Notes: generated by a model not told the origin, from the sequence alone. Positions 19,046 through 28,524 are shown, numbered from the stretch's first letter. The stretch is 64,000 nucleotides of DNA from Boudabousia marimammalium (GCF_001936115.1 NZ_MPDM01000002.1:62001-126000); one strand, 5' to 3'. A program made the numbers and translations.

Positions 19046-19624
19046 TTACACGTCGAGGAGGCGGGCAATGGTATCTTCAATCGCTAGAGCCAGCTCAGCG
19101 TGTCCGCGCATCGATGGGTGAATCCCGTCGTTGCTGAAGTTGCTGGGAAGTCCTTGCAGAGGACCAATTAGGGCATCAGAAAAGTAGAAACCGTGCTCTG
19201 CGGCGGCTTGCTCTAGGTACATGCGGAGCCGCCCTGACCGTTCAGATAGCTCGGGAATTGGGTAGAACATAGTGACCAGCACCGGGGTGTGTGGATGCGC
19301 CGCTTTTAGTCTGGAAAAGTCTAATCCAATCGCCTGTGCTACTTCAGCGTCACGTTCACGCATTAGTGGGATATCGTTAACGCCAAGGCAAGTCACAATT
19401 AGATCTGCTGACGTATCACGGACTTCATCCAAAAATGAGTTATCACGACCAGCAGTAGTTTCTCGCTGAGCTAGGAAACCCATGCCGTCTTGGGAGAAGT
19501 TTCGTTCTTGGGCGCCGAGGCGAGCTGAGACGAGGGTGGACCAGCGATAGTCTGGAGCGCCAGCGCGAGCATAACCGCTCACAATCGAATCACCGTAAAA
19601 AACAATCACTGGACGCTTAGGCAT
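19046..19624 (-). CDS. SGNH/GDSL-family hydrolase
   Basis: This 192-residue cytoplasmic esterase-type protein has intact SGNH blocks. Block I is VFYGDSIVSGY with nucleophile Ser13. The block II Gly is in FSQDGMGF, and block III is CLGVNDIPL with the Asn. Block V is NDGIHPSMRGHAEL, which supplies the Asp-His pair. The substrate is unknown; such proteins deacylate small esters or sugars. There is no signal peptide. Compare the paralogue at 27944-28519, where the serine is replaced. Confidence 0.85.
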   Translation of the reverse strand: MPKRPVIVFYGDSIVSGYARAGAPDYRWSTLVSARLGAQERNFSQDGMGFLAQRETTAGRDNSFLDEVRDTSADLIVTCLGVNDIPLMRERDAEVAQAIGLDFSRLKAAHPHTPVLVTMFYPIPELSERSGRLRMYLEQAAAEHGFYFSDALIGPLQGLPSNFSNDGIHPSMRGHAELALAIEDTIARLLDV

Positions 19625-19654
19625 TTGTTTACCCCTCTTTGGGCGATAATTGAG

Positions 19655-19730
19655 TGGTACCCCGAACAGGATTCGAACCTGCGACCTTCTGCTCCGGAGG
19701 CAGACGCTCTATCCACTGAGCTATCGGGGC
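19655..19730 (-). tRNA. tRNA-Arg (anticodon CCG)
   Basis: Read on the minus strand, a full cloverleaf is seen. The acceptor arms GCCCCGA and TCGGGGT pair, with G-T at the first position. The D-arm is AGCTCAGTGGATAGAGC. The anticodon stem TCTGC/GCAGA encloses loop CTCCGGA with CCG at positions 34-36. The T-arm is CAGGTTCGAATCCTG. The discriminator A and a genomically encoded CCA are at 19655-19658. It decodes CGG arginine codons. It stands alone, 30 bases upstream of the SGNH gene on the same strand. Confidence 0.97.
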
Positions 19731-19814
19731 AACTGTGCAATGATAACACCTCTTTAAACTTTGATGCTAAGGCAAAGCCAGTTGTGCCAAAACAATCACA
19801 GTCAAAAATTTAGA

Positions 19815-20630
19815 TTAGCGTTTTATGACCTGCGAAACTTCCAGCGGGTAATCAGTGATAATGGCATCTACGCGGTGCTTATCACCGATCAGTGAGGGAA
19901 TCATGTCTAGCTCATTGATTGTCCAAACATGCACGTCAAAACCAGCTGAGTGCGCGGTGGCTACGAATGACGGGGTGATCACGGGGACCAAATCAAAAAT
20001 GGTCCGCACCGGAACTTGGGCAGCTAGCACCCTGTCATTGAAACGAGACTGCCCAGAGAGAATAAGTTTGCGCAGCTGGGCTTTTCTCGATTGCGTGCTA
20101 CCGGGGAGATAACGAACCGAGGAAAGGATCATGAGACGCAGCACTTCGAGCGGACTCAGTGAGGTCGCAATCCTTCCCTGCGTTCGGGCGCGCAGCGCCT
20201 GCAGTCTGCTATCTGAAAAAGATGAGATACAGACCCTCTCTTGGGCATTCGTGTCTTGCACAGCGGAGAACACTGAATCTAAAGCCCCTTCATCTTTCAT
20301 ATCGATATTGAAATATGTGTCAGGGAAAGCAGAGAGCGCTTCATCAACTCTCATTAGGGTTGAACTGTCGTGGAGTTTAATCCGCTTGATTTCATCCCAA
20401 GTGAGTGCTTGAACCGGAGTGGAAACATCTGAAACAGTAGAAAGATCGGGATCGTGGATGAGTACGGCAACACCATCTTTGGTGGTTCTCGCATCAGTTT
20501 CAATCACATCTGCAGGTAGTTTAACTGCAGCTTCGAAGCTGGCCGAAGTATTTTCCAGGTAATGCCCAGACATTCCCCGGTGTGCTACTACTAATGGAGC
20601 GTGCGGACGCCCCCAAAGTTCAGCAATCAC
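19815..20630 (-). CDS. glycerophosphodiester phosphodiesterase
   Basis: The 271-residue protein has the GDPD TIM-barrel signature: VAHRGMSGHYLENTSASFE (15-33, with the catalytic HR and ENT), VIETDARTTKDGVAVLIHDP with the metal-binding Glu/Asp and the second catalytic His, and the later FNIDMKDEGA strand. The C-terminal VHVWTINELD and GVDAIITDYP-like VDAIITDYP segments are typical. It hydrolyses glycerophosphodiesters to glycerol-3-phosphate and an alcohol. There is no signal peptide, so it is probably cytoplasmic. It lies 8 bases after the M23 peptidase gene and is probably co-transcribed with it. Confidence 0.9.
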   Translation of the reverse strand: MIAELWGRPHAPLVVAHRGMSGHYLENTSASFEAAVKLPADVIETDARTTKDGVAVLIHDPDLSTVSDVSTPVQALTWDEIKRIKLHDSSTLMRVDEALSAFPDTYFNIDMKDEGALDSVFSAVQDTNAQERVCISSFSDSRLQALRARTQGRIATSLSPLEVLRLMILSSVRYLPGSTQSRKAQLRKLILSGQSRFNDRVLAAQVPVRTIFDLVPVITPSFVATAHSAGFDVHVWTINELDMIPSLIGDKHRVDAIITDYPLEVSQVIKR

Positions 20631-20638
20631 GACGGCCT

Positions 20639-21535
20639 CTAGTTACAACCGTCACCGTCGTTAATGTGCCGGGCTTTATGCTGACTCATCCAACTCTGCG
20701 GGTCAATCGCGGTGTTGGTTTCTGGCGCGTTCCCCTTGTGCACTTCAAAATGAACGTGGGGACCCGTTGAGTTTCCACTAGAACCGAGCTTGCCAATTCT
20801 CTGACCAGCAACTACTTTCTGGCCCACCTTCAGAGGAGATGATCCGCTAATCATATGGCCGTAGACTGTGGAGACGTTCAGATGGGAATGATAAATCTTC
20901 ACCGCGTAGCCAAGTCCGTTTGTCCCGCCAACGCTCAATACCACTCCGTCAGAAGCGGCCACCACCGGCGTCCCCATGGAACCGGCCATATCGACACCAG
21001 AGTGGAGACGGTAAACGCCAAGCACGGGGTTTACCCGCATACCGAAGGGAGAACTGAAGTGATAGGAGCCGTTTGCCAGCGGCCAGAAAAGCGCAGGCTC
21101 GTTCTTTTCCTCCGTCAGTGCAGTCCTGGCTCCATTCGCAGAAGCCTTATTGTTCAAGCATTTGTCAATTTCCACCTGATCGCGAATAGCGGCGCGAGTG
21201 GCTGCGGCCGGATCAGTATGCAATGTGTCAGTGTCTGAAACATCTACCTGTGTCTCCAGAGAGGACCAGGAGGCATTGTAAATGCCGGCACTGGCAAAAG
21301 AGATTGCTGGGGTTGCCACACCAGAAACTGGAATCACCACTGTAACGGCTGCGAGTCCGCCGAGTAATGCGACTTTAGCCGCAGAAATCAGGGCGGAGCG
21401 CTGAATAGTCTTATCTGACCTGCGCTGGAAAGTAGAGGAAGTTTGAGGGGAGGATGAAGACTCTTGTGCCCTTAAGCTAATCCGTGACGGAATACTGGGA
21501 TGGGATTCCATCTCGTTCTGCTCTTTCACAAGCAT
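20639..21535 (-). CDS. membrane-anchored M23 family peptidase (LytM type)
   Basis: This is a zinc peptidoglycan endopeptidase. The 298-residue protein has a cytoplasmic N-terminus of about 50 residues and one transmembrane segment (about 51-76). A Ser/Thr/Asp-rich linker and the M23 domain follow, with HSGVDMAGSMGTPVVAASDG (the HxxxD metal site), YGHM and GPHVHFEVHKG (the HxH site). All zinc ligands are present, so it should be active and not a LytM regulator. It acts outside the membrane on cell-wall cross-links. In relatives such genes are often MtrA targets; I see no convincing MtrA box here. Confidence 0.88.
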   Translation of the reverse strand: MLVKEQNEMESHPSIPSRISLRAQESSSSPQTSSTFQRRSDKTIQRSALISAAKVALLGGLAAVTVVIPVSGVATPAISFASAGIYNASWSSLETQVDVSDTDTLHTDPAAATRAAIRDQVEIDKCLNNKASANGARTALTEEKNEPALFWPLANGSYHFSSPFGMRVNPVLGVYRLHSGVDMAGSMGTPVVAASDGVVLSVGGTNGLGYAVKIYHSHLNVSTVYGHMISGSSPLKVGQKVVAGQRIGKLGSSGNSTGPHVHFEVHKGNAPETNTAIDPQSWMSQHKARHINDGDGCN

Positions 21536-21624
21536 CTCCTCTCTTTGCCCACTATCACAAAATGATAACTGATAAAAATCTTTTTAGCTACGAAACTTGT
21601 TTTAAGTTCGCGTATATCACCTTT

Positions 21625-22677
21625 TTACTGCTCTGTACGCTGCATTGTGTCGCGCACTTCACCAACCAGAGCTTCAATAATGTCTTCTAGGAAGATGACG
21701 CCAATCTGCTGGTTCGCTTCAGTAACGATTGCGACGTGGGTAGCGGAGCGTTGCATCTGCTGGAGCACGTCCTCAATCTCAACCTCTGGACTGACGCTGG
21801 CCAGTGACCGAATCCGCCAGGCATCAATCGGCCGTTCCCGCGCCTCGTCTGAACTCTTTTCAGACGCGTAAAGGACATCCTTAATGTGGATATAGCCAAC
21901 TAGTTGCTTCTGCTCATCTTGGATTAGGAACCGAGAAAAACCAGTTCGCGCAGAGGCTCGCTCGACCTGGGCGGGGGTGGTATCTTCGGGGAGAGCCACA
22001 ATCTTATCCACCGATACCATCGCGGTCCGAGCAATCTCTTCAGAGAACTCTAGGGTGCCACTGAGCAACCCAGCTTCGTCATCAAGGAGACCTTCTGCCT
22101 GGGAGACTTCCACGATGGAGGCAACTTCTTCCAGGGTGAAGGTAGCAGCCACTTCACCCCTTGATTCGATACCGAATAGTCCCAGCATCCAGTTCGCGAA
22201 ATGGTCTAGTCCACGCACGATAGGGCCGAGAAGGCGTTCTACCCAGACCAGCGGAGGGGCAAGTAACAAAATGGCTTTATCAGGAAGCGCTACCGAGAGG
22301 TTCTTCGGAACCATTTCGCCGAACACCACATGCGCGAAGATTACGATGGTAAGAGCGCCTGCGAATCCGAAGATGTGAGAAGTTGAAGATGGCAATCCCA
22401 AGCTCACCAGTGGATTATGAATCAGATGGGCGATAGCCGGTTCAGCAACCGCACCTAAACCTGTTGAGCATAAGGTCACACCCAGCTGCGCGGTCGCCAG
22501 CATCACGGTAACGTGCTCGATTGCCCACATGGCACTGACCGCACCACGGCGTTTGGCCGCCAATAAGGGCTCAACTTGGGCACGCCGAGCCGACATAACT
22601 GCAAATTCTGACCCCACGAAGAATGCGTTGGCGAGCAGCAGGAAGATAGTTACGGCTAAAGCAGTAGTAGTGCTCAT
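21625..22677 (-). CDS. CNNM/CorC-type membrane protein with CBS pair (shorter paralogue)
   Basis: The 350-residue protein has a DUF21/CNNM transmembrane domain of about 4 helices (residues 1-180, with LLLANAFFVGSEFAVMSARR). A tandem CBS pair follows (about 210-340, ending EDIIEALVGEV). The C-terminal CorC_HlyC domain is missing, which is common for the second member of such pairs. The family is linked to Mg2+ or other divalent-cation export. The start overlaps the stop of the longer partner by 4 bases (ATGA). Confidence 0.85.
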   Translation of the reverse strand: MSTTTALAVTIFLLLANAFFVGSEFAVMSARRAQVEPLLAAKRRGAVSAMWAIEHVTVMLATAQLGVTLCSTGLGAVAEPAIAHLIHNPLVSLGLPSSTSHIFGFAGALTIVIFAHVVFGEMVPKNLSVALPDKAILLLAPPLVWVERLLGPIVRGLDHFANWMLGLFGIESRGEVAATFTLEEVASIVEVSQAEGLLDDEAGLLSGTLEFSEEIARTAMVSVDKIVALPEDTTPAQVERASARTGFSRFLIQDEQKQLVGYIHIKDVLYASEKSSDEARERPIDAWRIRSLASVSPEVEIEDVLQQMQRSATHVAIVTEANQQIGVIFLEDIIEALVGEVRDTMQRTEQ

Positions 22678-24011
22678 TTGGTTTCCTCCTTCACTGCAGT
22701 AGCTATGGGGTGCACCAAAACTGATTCCACGCGCCGTTTTTCCATGCGCCGTACCGTAAGTTGTGCCTGCCCGGATTTAACGCTGTCACCATAGCGCGGG
22801 ATTCGCCCTAGCGCATGCATGATTAGCCCACCCAGAGTTTCGTATGGACCCTCATCGAGGACCAGAATCGAGGTGAGCTCCCCAAGTTCATCAGGACGCA
22901 TAGTGCCGGGAACAATCCAGTCATTTCCAACGGTCCTAGAGCCCGCCCGGGTCCGCCGGTCGTGCTCATCTGCAACTTCTCCGACGATTTCTTCAACAAT
23001 GTCTTCTAGGGTGAGCAGACCAGAGGTTCCCCCATATTCGTCAACTACGATTGCCATCTGGAAACCACCGTCACGTAGCTCCACCAGTAGCGGAGCCAAG
23101 GAAGCGGTTTCAGGAACGCGGTGTGCTTCAGTCATTAATGACTGGCTGGTAACTACTACGTTGTCTCGCTTTTCGTAGGGAACAGCGATGGCACGTCGCA
23201 GGTACACAATGCCGAGGATGTCGTCGACGCTATCTCCAACTACTGGGAAACGTGAATGTCCGGTACGCGAAGCTAATTTGATTACGTCAGCCGCTGTCTG
23301 ACTTTCACTAATGGAATGCATAGTGGAGCGGTGCGTCATCACGTCCACCGCGAGTAAAGAGCCCAAACCGACGGTCTTAGCAAATAGGGTTGCGGTGGAA
23401 GGATCCAGTACGCCTTCTTCAGCGGAGTGACGCACTAGGGAGGCTAACTCGGTTGCCGAGCGGGCTGAAGAGATCTCTTCTGCCGGTTCCACCCCCAACT
23501 TAATCAGAATCCAGTTTGCTGTACCGTTCAGGACATAAATCAGCGGCCTAAACAGCGTGGTAAAAAACACCTGTAGGGGCGTCACCCAGCGGGCGGTCGC
23601 CAAAGGGTCGGCTAGAGCCATATTTTTCGGAATCAGTTCACCAAAAATCATAGAGAAGGCGTTCACTAGGACAGCTGCAACCAAAACTCCGATGGTGGTG
23701 GCCAAAGTAACCGCTAAACCGAAACTATTCCCCAAATCAGCGAAGAACAAACTAAGGGAAGTCTGGGTGGTGTAACCCAACAAAATGGTGGTCAGCGTAA
23801 TCCCAATCTGCGCACCGGAAAGATGGGTGGATAGTTGTTTTAGCGCTTTCGCAATTTTCGCAGCACTCTTATCGCCACTTTCCGCACGGCGTTCTACGGT
23901 CGCGGAGTCTAGGGCCACCATCGAAAACTCTGCGGCCACGAAGATTGCCGTACCGACAGTTAGGACGACACCTAAGACAATCATCGCAATATCACCCCAC
24001 ACGGTGCTCAC
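22674..24011 (-). CDS. CNNM/CorC-type membrane protein with CBS pair and CorC_HlyC domain
   Basis: The 445-residue protein has the CNNM transmembrane domain (1-190, TAIFVAAEFSMVALDSATVE at the first helix). A CBS pair follows (about 215-345, including VVDEYGGTSGLLTLEDIVEEIVGEV) and then a C-terminal CorC_HlyC domain (about 355-435). These proteins are implicated in Mg2+/Co2+ efflux and were once called hemolysins. With the next gene it forms a two-gene unit that may be a heterodimer. It is divergent from kgd across 198 bases. Confidence 0.87.
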   Translation of the reverse strand: MSTVWGDIAMIVLGVVLTVGTAIFVAAEFSMVALDSATVERRAESGDKSAAKIAKALKQLSTHLSGAQIGITLTTILLGYTTQTSLSLFFADLGNSFGLAVTLATTIGVLVAAVLVNAFSMIFGELIPKNMALADPLATARWVTPLQVFFTTLFRPLIYVLNGTANWILIKLGVEPAEEISSARSATELASLVRHSAEEGVLDPSTATLFAKTVGLGSLLAVDVMTHRSTMHSISESQTAADVIKLASRTGHSRFPVVGDSVDDILGIVYLRRAIAVPYEKRDNVVVTSQSLMTEAHRVPETASLAPLLVELRDGGFQMAIVVDEYGGTSGLLTLEDIVEEIVGEVADEHDRRTRAGSRTVGNDWIVPGTMRPDELGELTSILVLDEGPYETLGGLIMHALGRIPRYGDSVKSGQAQLTVRRMEKRRVESVLVHPIATAVKEETK

Positions 24012-24047
24012 CAGATTTCATGAGGTAGTCCGCCTAGGTTTCAACGC

Positions 24048-24072
24048 GGGTCTGTCAGACCCCTTTTCTTTA
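24048..24072 (+). terminator. hairpin with T-run between the CNNM pair and kgd
   Basis: GGGTCT and AGACCC (6-base arms, 3-base loop, 24048-24062) are followed on the plus strand by CTTTTCTTT. It looks like an intrinsic terminator pointing towards kgd, but no plus-strand gene lies upstream. It could stop antisense transcripts from the CNNM genes or act as an early attenuator. Confidence 0.4.
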
Positions 24073-24149
24073 TCCATCTCGTCCATCATAACGGTTCTAA
24101 GCTCAGGTCGACAAAGATATTAGAGTTGGCGTCGTGTTGCCGTTGAGTT

Positions 24150-24169
24150 ATTAGGCATTTCGTCCTAAT
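24150..24169. promoter_or_regulatory. inverted repeat upstream of kgd
   Basis: ATTAGG and CCTAAT (6-base arms, 8-base spacer) lie 41 bases upstream of the kgd GTG start, in the divergent intergenic region. Position and dyad symmetry suit a regulator-binding site, but the arms are short and no known box is recognised. Confidence 0.3.
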
Positions 24170-24209
24170 GTTTAACTAATGTAAGTTGGCAGACTAATGG
24201 AGACTTAGC

Positions 24210-27200
24210 GTGACAATTCAAAGACGAAACTCAAAGCCGGACTCGTTCTCCTTTGTCCCCTCCCAGCAGGCACAGAAAATTCCCCCGCGCCCGCCGGTCG
24301 GACACGATGATCTTGAGGTGGCTCCGGCTTCAGAAGCTGCTATGCCAGAGACCTCCACACCTCAGACTCTTCCAAACTCGATTGATATTTCGCGTTCTGA
24401 TCTCCCCCCTCTTCCCCCGGTACGTGTTGCCCCACCAACCTCCACCTATGTGCGCACCCGAACTAAAGCCACCACGGAGCGCGGCACTCTAGATGATGAG
24501 TCAATGGAGACTCTACATGGCGTGTCAGCAGCTATTGCACGCAATATGGAAGAATCCCTGCAGGTCCCCACCGCTACTTCTGCTCGCACCCTGCCAGTGC
24601 GTGTGATGATTGAGAACCGTCGATTGATTAATGCCCACTTGGCACGTACCACCGGCGGCAAGGTCTCCTTCACTCACTTGATTTCATACGCTTTGCTGGA
24701 AGCTATGATTGAGCACCCCGACATCAACGTGCGTTATGAGCTCAAAGACGGGAAACCCGCGATTCACCGAATGCCCCATATCGGCTTCGGTATTGCTGTC
24801 GATGTCCCCACCAGAAAAGGCCGCGCTCTATTGGTTCCCGTATTGCGTAAAGCCGACACTCTATCTTTTCCAGAGTTTTGGCGGGCTAGCCAGGACCTCA
24901 TCGACCGAGCACGCGCAGGCAAACTCACCAATGATGACTTTGTTGATGGCACTGTCACTTTGACGAATCCTGGCGTCATCGGCACTGTCCATTCGGTGCC
25001 TCGACTGATGAAGGATCAGTCTTTGATTATTGGCGTAGGCGCCATGGACTTACCAGCAGAATGGGCTGGTGCTTCGATTAGGCAGCGTGCTCACGCTGGA
25101 GTTGGCAAGGTCATGACGGTGACCTCTACCTATGATCACCGCGTGATTCAGGGCGCACTATCGGGCATGTTGTTGCGTACCGTGGAGCTAAAGCTTACCG
25201 GCCAGGATGGCTTTTATGACCGTATCTTCGACTCGCTACGACTGCCGATTGAACCATTACAGTGGGCGCAAAACCATGACTGGGACGCCCACAATCAGAT
25301 GGGTAAGTCAGCCCGAGTTTCCGGCCTCATCCATGCCTACCGTTCCCGCGGACACCTCGCTGCTGACACCGACCCGCTACACTACCGCGTGCGCCGTCAC
25401 CCCGACCTACGCCTAGAACAGCATGGGCTTTCCATTTGGGATTTGGATACAGAGTTTCCTACCGATGGTTTCCGCGGCACTGACAGTCTGACTCTCCGCG
25501 AGATTCTTAGTCAGCTCCGTGACACCTACTCACGCTCGGCCGGGATTGAGTACATGCATATCCATGATCCGGCTCAGCGCCGGTGGATGCAAGATCGGAT
25601 TGAACGTCCCTATGAGAAGCTCAGCACTGATCATCAGCGACGTATCCTCTCTACCTTGAACCAAGCGGAAGCTTTTGAAACCTTCTTGCAGACCAAATAT
25701 CAGGGCCAAAAGCGTTTCTCCCTCGAAGGCGGTGAAACCCTAATTCCGATTCTAGAAAGCATCCTTTACCATAGCGCACAAGATGAACTGGATGGGGTGG
25801 CCATCGGGATGGCACACCGAGGACGTTTGAATGTACTAGCGAATATCGCCGGCAAGTCTTACGCACAGATTTTCCGAGAGTTTGAAGGCGGCACAAATCA
25901 GGACCTCTATGCAGGCTCAGGCGATGTCAAGTATCACCTCGGCACCGAGGGCACATACACGGCCTCAAACGGCAAGCAGACGGCCGTGTATTTGGCCGCT
26001 AACCCTTCCCATCTGGAAGCAGCCGACGGTGTCCTTGAGGGCATCGTTAGGGGCAAGCTTGACGCTTTGGGGACGGAGGCTTCGGTGCTCCCAATTCTGA
26101 TTCACGGTGACGCTGCCTTCATTGGACAAGGTGTCGTCTACGAAACCTTGAATATGAGCCAGCTAGCCGCTTACCGGACCGGCGGTACCATCCATGTGAT
26201 TGTCAATAACCAGATTGGCTTCACGACCGGCCCCACCTCGGCCCGTTCCACTAACTACTGCACGGACTTGGCCAAGGGCCTGCAAGTTCCCATCTTCCAC
26301 ATCAATGCGGACGACCCTGAAACTGCGGTACGGATTGCACATCTGGCTTATGACTACCGTCAAACTTTCAATAAGGACGTCATCATTGACATGGTTTGCT
26401 ATCGTCGTCGCGGACATAACGAGGGTGATGATCCTTCGATGACACAGCCCGTTATGTATGGTCAGATTGATTCTCTCCCGTCGACTCGCGAAGTTTACAC
26501 CCGCAACCTAATTGGGCGCGGTGATATTACCGAAGCACAGGCCTCCGCTGCCTTGGCGGAGTACAAGGAACATTTGAACGAGATCCTGACGCAGACCCGT
26601 GAAGAGGTCGAGAAGTCCGATCAGGGCAATGACTCCGCAGATATTGCAAACTCTACCACCGCTGTGCACGGTCTGGATAAACCGGATGCTCAGCTACCTG
26701 GTACTGCTCAAGTATTGGGCTGGCAGTCCGCGGTATCGCCTGATATTTTACGTCATATCGGATCAGCACATGTCAATGTGCCGGAAGGATTCTCCCCGCA
26801 TCCGAAGCTACGTCAGCTGCTGGAGCGCCGCCAGAAGATGTCCACTGAGGGACACATTGATTGGGGCTACGCTGAGACTCTCGCCTTTGGTTCTTTGCTA
26901 CTGGAGGGAACTCCGGTCCGTTTGGCTGGTGAAGATAGCCGCCGCGGCACCTTCGTGCAGCGGCACGCCGTCCTCCACGATCAAGAGACTGGCCGCGAAT
27001 GGACGCCCCTGCAGAACCTAGCTGAAACACAGGGTAAGTTCTCAGTCTACGACTCTTCGCTTTCAGAATTCGCTCCAATGGCTTTCGAGTACGGCTACTC
27101 GGTAGAACGGCCAGACGCCCTCGTCCTGTGGGAAGCCCAGTTCGGTGATTTTGCTAATGGGGCACAGACCGTAATGGACCAGTTCATTTCTTCTGCAGAG

Positions 27201-27890
27201 CAGAAATGGGGACAGCGATCTTCCGTTGTTCTATTGTTGCCGCACGGCTTCGAAGGACAGGGTCCAGACCACTCCTCCGCACGCATTGAACGCTACCTAC
27301 AGCTATGCGCAGAAGACAATATGCTGGTCACCCAACCCTCTACTCCGGCAAATTATTTCCATCTGCTGCGCACGCAAGCATATCAGCGTCCCCGTAAGCC
27401 GCTAATTGTTTTCACCCCGAAGCAGCTGTTGCGTTTGCCTGCAGCACAGTCCGCGGTGGCTGATTTCACCAAAGGAGGCTTCCTGCCTGTTATTGGTGAG
27501 CATGATGAACGCATCCTCGGCGATTTAGCACAGGTGAACCGCGTGCTACTTTGCAGCGGTCGAATCTACTACGATTTGTTAAAGGAACGCGAAGCGCGAC
27601 AGGACTGGTCCACTGCAATTATTCGACTTGAGCAGCTGTACCCCTTAAATGTTGAGGCCATTAGCGCCGCTCTTACACCATTCGGTTCGGCTGAGCATGT
27701 CTGGGTCCAGGATGAGCCGAAGAATCAGGGAATCTGGTCTCACCTGGCTTTGAACCTACCTCACGAGGTCACAAATGGTCCGCTACGTGTCGTTTCACGA
27801 CCCGCGGCCGCTTCCACCTCTACAGGTTCGCCGAGGGTGCATCGAACCCAAAATGCCGCCATCTTGAAAGCGGCGTTTGACCGCGATTAG
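24210..27890 (+). CDS. kgd: multifunctional 2-oxoglutarate decarboxylase / dehydrogenase E1-E2
   Basis: This TCA-cycle enzyme decarboxylates 2-oxoglutarate with thiamine diphosphate and, with E2/E3 partners, yields succinyl-CoA. The 1226-residue protein is the actinobacterial fusion. A Pro-rich linker covers residues 1-100. An acyltransferase domain follows, with the catalytic DHRVIQG at 309-315. The E1 domain then has FSLEGGETLIPIL, AMAHRGR-like GMAHRGRLNVLAN, the ThDP motif GDAAFIGQG..NNQIGFTT (from 633) and the C-terminal transketolase part LLPHGFEGQGPDHSSARIERYLQ. No lipoyl domain is present, as is usual. The start is GTG, with GGAG 7 bases upstream. Confidence 0.96.
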   Translation: MTIQRRNSKPDSFSFVPSQQAQKIPPRPPVGHDDLEVAPASEAAMPETSTPQTLPNSIDISRSDLPPLPPVRVAPPTSTYVRTRTKATTERGTLDDESMETLHGVSAAIARNMEESLQVPTATSARTLPVRVMIENRRLINAHLARTTGGKVSFTHLISYALLEAMIEHPDINVRYELKDGKPAIHRMPHIGFGIAVDVPTRKGRALLVPVLRKADTLSFPEFWRASQDLIDRARAGKLTNDDFVDGTVTLTNPGVIGTVHSVPRLMKDQSLIIGVGAMDLPAEWAGASIRQRAHAGVGKVMTVTSTYDHRVIQGALSGMLLRTVELKLTGQDGFYDRIFDSLRLPIEPLQWAQNHDWDAHNQMGKSARVSGLIHAYRSRGHLAADTDPLHYRVRRHPDLRLEQHGLSIWDLDTEFPTDGFRGTDSLTLREILSQLRDTYSRSAGIEYMHIHDPAQRRWMQDRIERPYEKLSTDHQRRILSTLNQAEAFETFLQTKYQGQKRFSLEGGETLIPILESILYHSAQDELDGVAIGMAHRGRLNVLANIAGKSYAQIFREFEGGTNQDLYAGSGDVKYHLGTEGTYTASNGKQTAVYLAANPSHLEAADGVLEGIVRGKLDALGTEASVLPILIHGDAAFIGQGVVYETLNMSQLAAYRTGGTIHVIVNNQIGFTTGPTSARSTNYCTDLAKGLQVPIFHINADDPETAVRIAHLAYDYRQTFNKDVIIDMVCYRRRGHNEGDDPSMTQPVMYGQIDSLPSTREVYTRNLIGRGDITEAQASAALAEYKEHLNEILTQTREEVEKSDQGNDSADIANSTTAVHGLDKPDAQLPGTAQVLGWQSAVSPDILRHIGSAHVNVPEGFSPHPKLRQLLERRQKMSTEGHIDWGYAETLAFGSLLLEGTPVRLAGEDSRRGTFVQRHAVLHDQETGREWTPLQNLAETQGKFSVYDSSLSEFAPMAFEYGYSVERPDALVLWEAQFGDFANGAQTVMDQFISSAEQKWGQRSSVVLLLPHGFEGQGPDHSSARIERYLQLCAEDNMLVTQPSTPANYFHLLRTQAYQRPRKPLIVFTPKQLLRLPAAQSAVADFTKGGFLPVIGEHDERILGDLAQVNRVLLCSGRIYYDLLKEREARQDWSTAIIRLEQLYPLNVEAISAALTPFGSAEHVWVQDEPKNQGIWSHLALNLPHEVTNGPLRVVSRPAAASTSTGSPRVHRTQNAAILKAAFDRD

Positions 27891-27943
27891 TTCAGCACTG
27901 CCGTATGATAGGGGCATTGAACTAAAGCCAACAAGGAGTTGTC

Positions 27944-28519
27944 ATGACCCGACTGATTATTCTTGGTGATGAGCTAGTCGCTGGAACCGGAGACATGCGT
28001 GGTTTAGGCTGGGTGGGCCGTGCCGTCGCACGCACAGAGTTTACTTCTGAAACTCACGTGATTAGTTTGCCAGTCCCACATGAGAATACCTCTGATTTGG
28101 CTGCTCGCTGGGAATCTGAGGTCATGCGCCGGCTAGGTCCTGATGACGAGCCACTCTACGCTGCTGTGGCGATGGGGGTTCACGATATTCCTGCTGGGAT
28201 TGCGGGAGCTCGGACACGCTTGAATCTGGCCAATACGCTAGACGGGCTTTACAAGTTGGGGGCTCGTTGCATGCTGGTCGGGCCACCTCCACTGCCGGGT
28301 GTTGATTCAGCTTCAATTGAGGCGCTGGTTAAGATTGGTAAAGAGGTAGCCCACCGTCGTAACATCCCATGGGTGGACACGTACACTCCCTTGGTGAATC
28401 ATGAGCATTGGCGCGCCGAGTTTCTAGAACCGGGGGCCAGCTACCCTGGCCAAAGTGGCTACGGATTACTAACTTGGGTGGTCCTACACGAAGGCTGGTA
28501 CGAGTGGCTTTCTGCCTAG
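27944..28519 (+). CDS. SGNH hydrolase-like protein with Ser replaced by Glu
   Basis: The 191-residue protein follows kgd by 53 bases, behind an AAGGAG ribosome-binding site. Its layout is that of the SGNH fold: LIILGDELVAGTG (5-17), MGVHDIPAGI and YPGQSGYGLL. However, the nucleophile position is Glu10 (GDE for GDS), the block III Asn is His (GVHD for GVND), and the block V DxxH is not recognisable. Ordinary esterase chemistry is therefore unlikely. It could be a binding protein or use different chemistry. I recall GDE-type SGNH proteins elsewhere in actinobacteria, so this may be a family trait and not local decay. Confidence 0.65.
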   Translation: MTRLIILGDELVAGTGDMRGLGWVGRAVARTEFTSETHVISLPVPHENTSDLAARWESEVMRRLGPDDEPLYAAVAMGVHDIPAGIAGARTRLNLANTLDGLYKLGARCMLVGPPPLPGVDSASIEALVKIGKEVAHRRNIPWVDTYTPLVNHEHWRAEFLEPGASYPGQSGYGLLTWVVLHEGWYEWLSA

Positions 28520-28524
28520 GCTCT

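Noticed and set aside
19655-19730. tRNA gene as an integration site
   Set aside because: No integrase or duplicated tRNA 3' end was seen nearby, and both flanks are ordinary genes.
21536-21624. c-di-AMP (ydaO-type) riboswitch upstream of the M23 peptidase
   Set aside because: The spacer is only 89 bases, AT-rich, and lacks the conserved riboswitch core.
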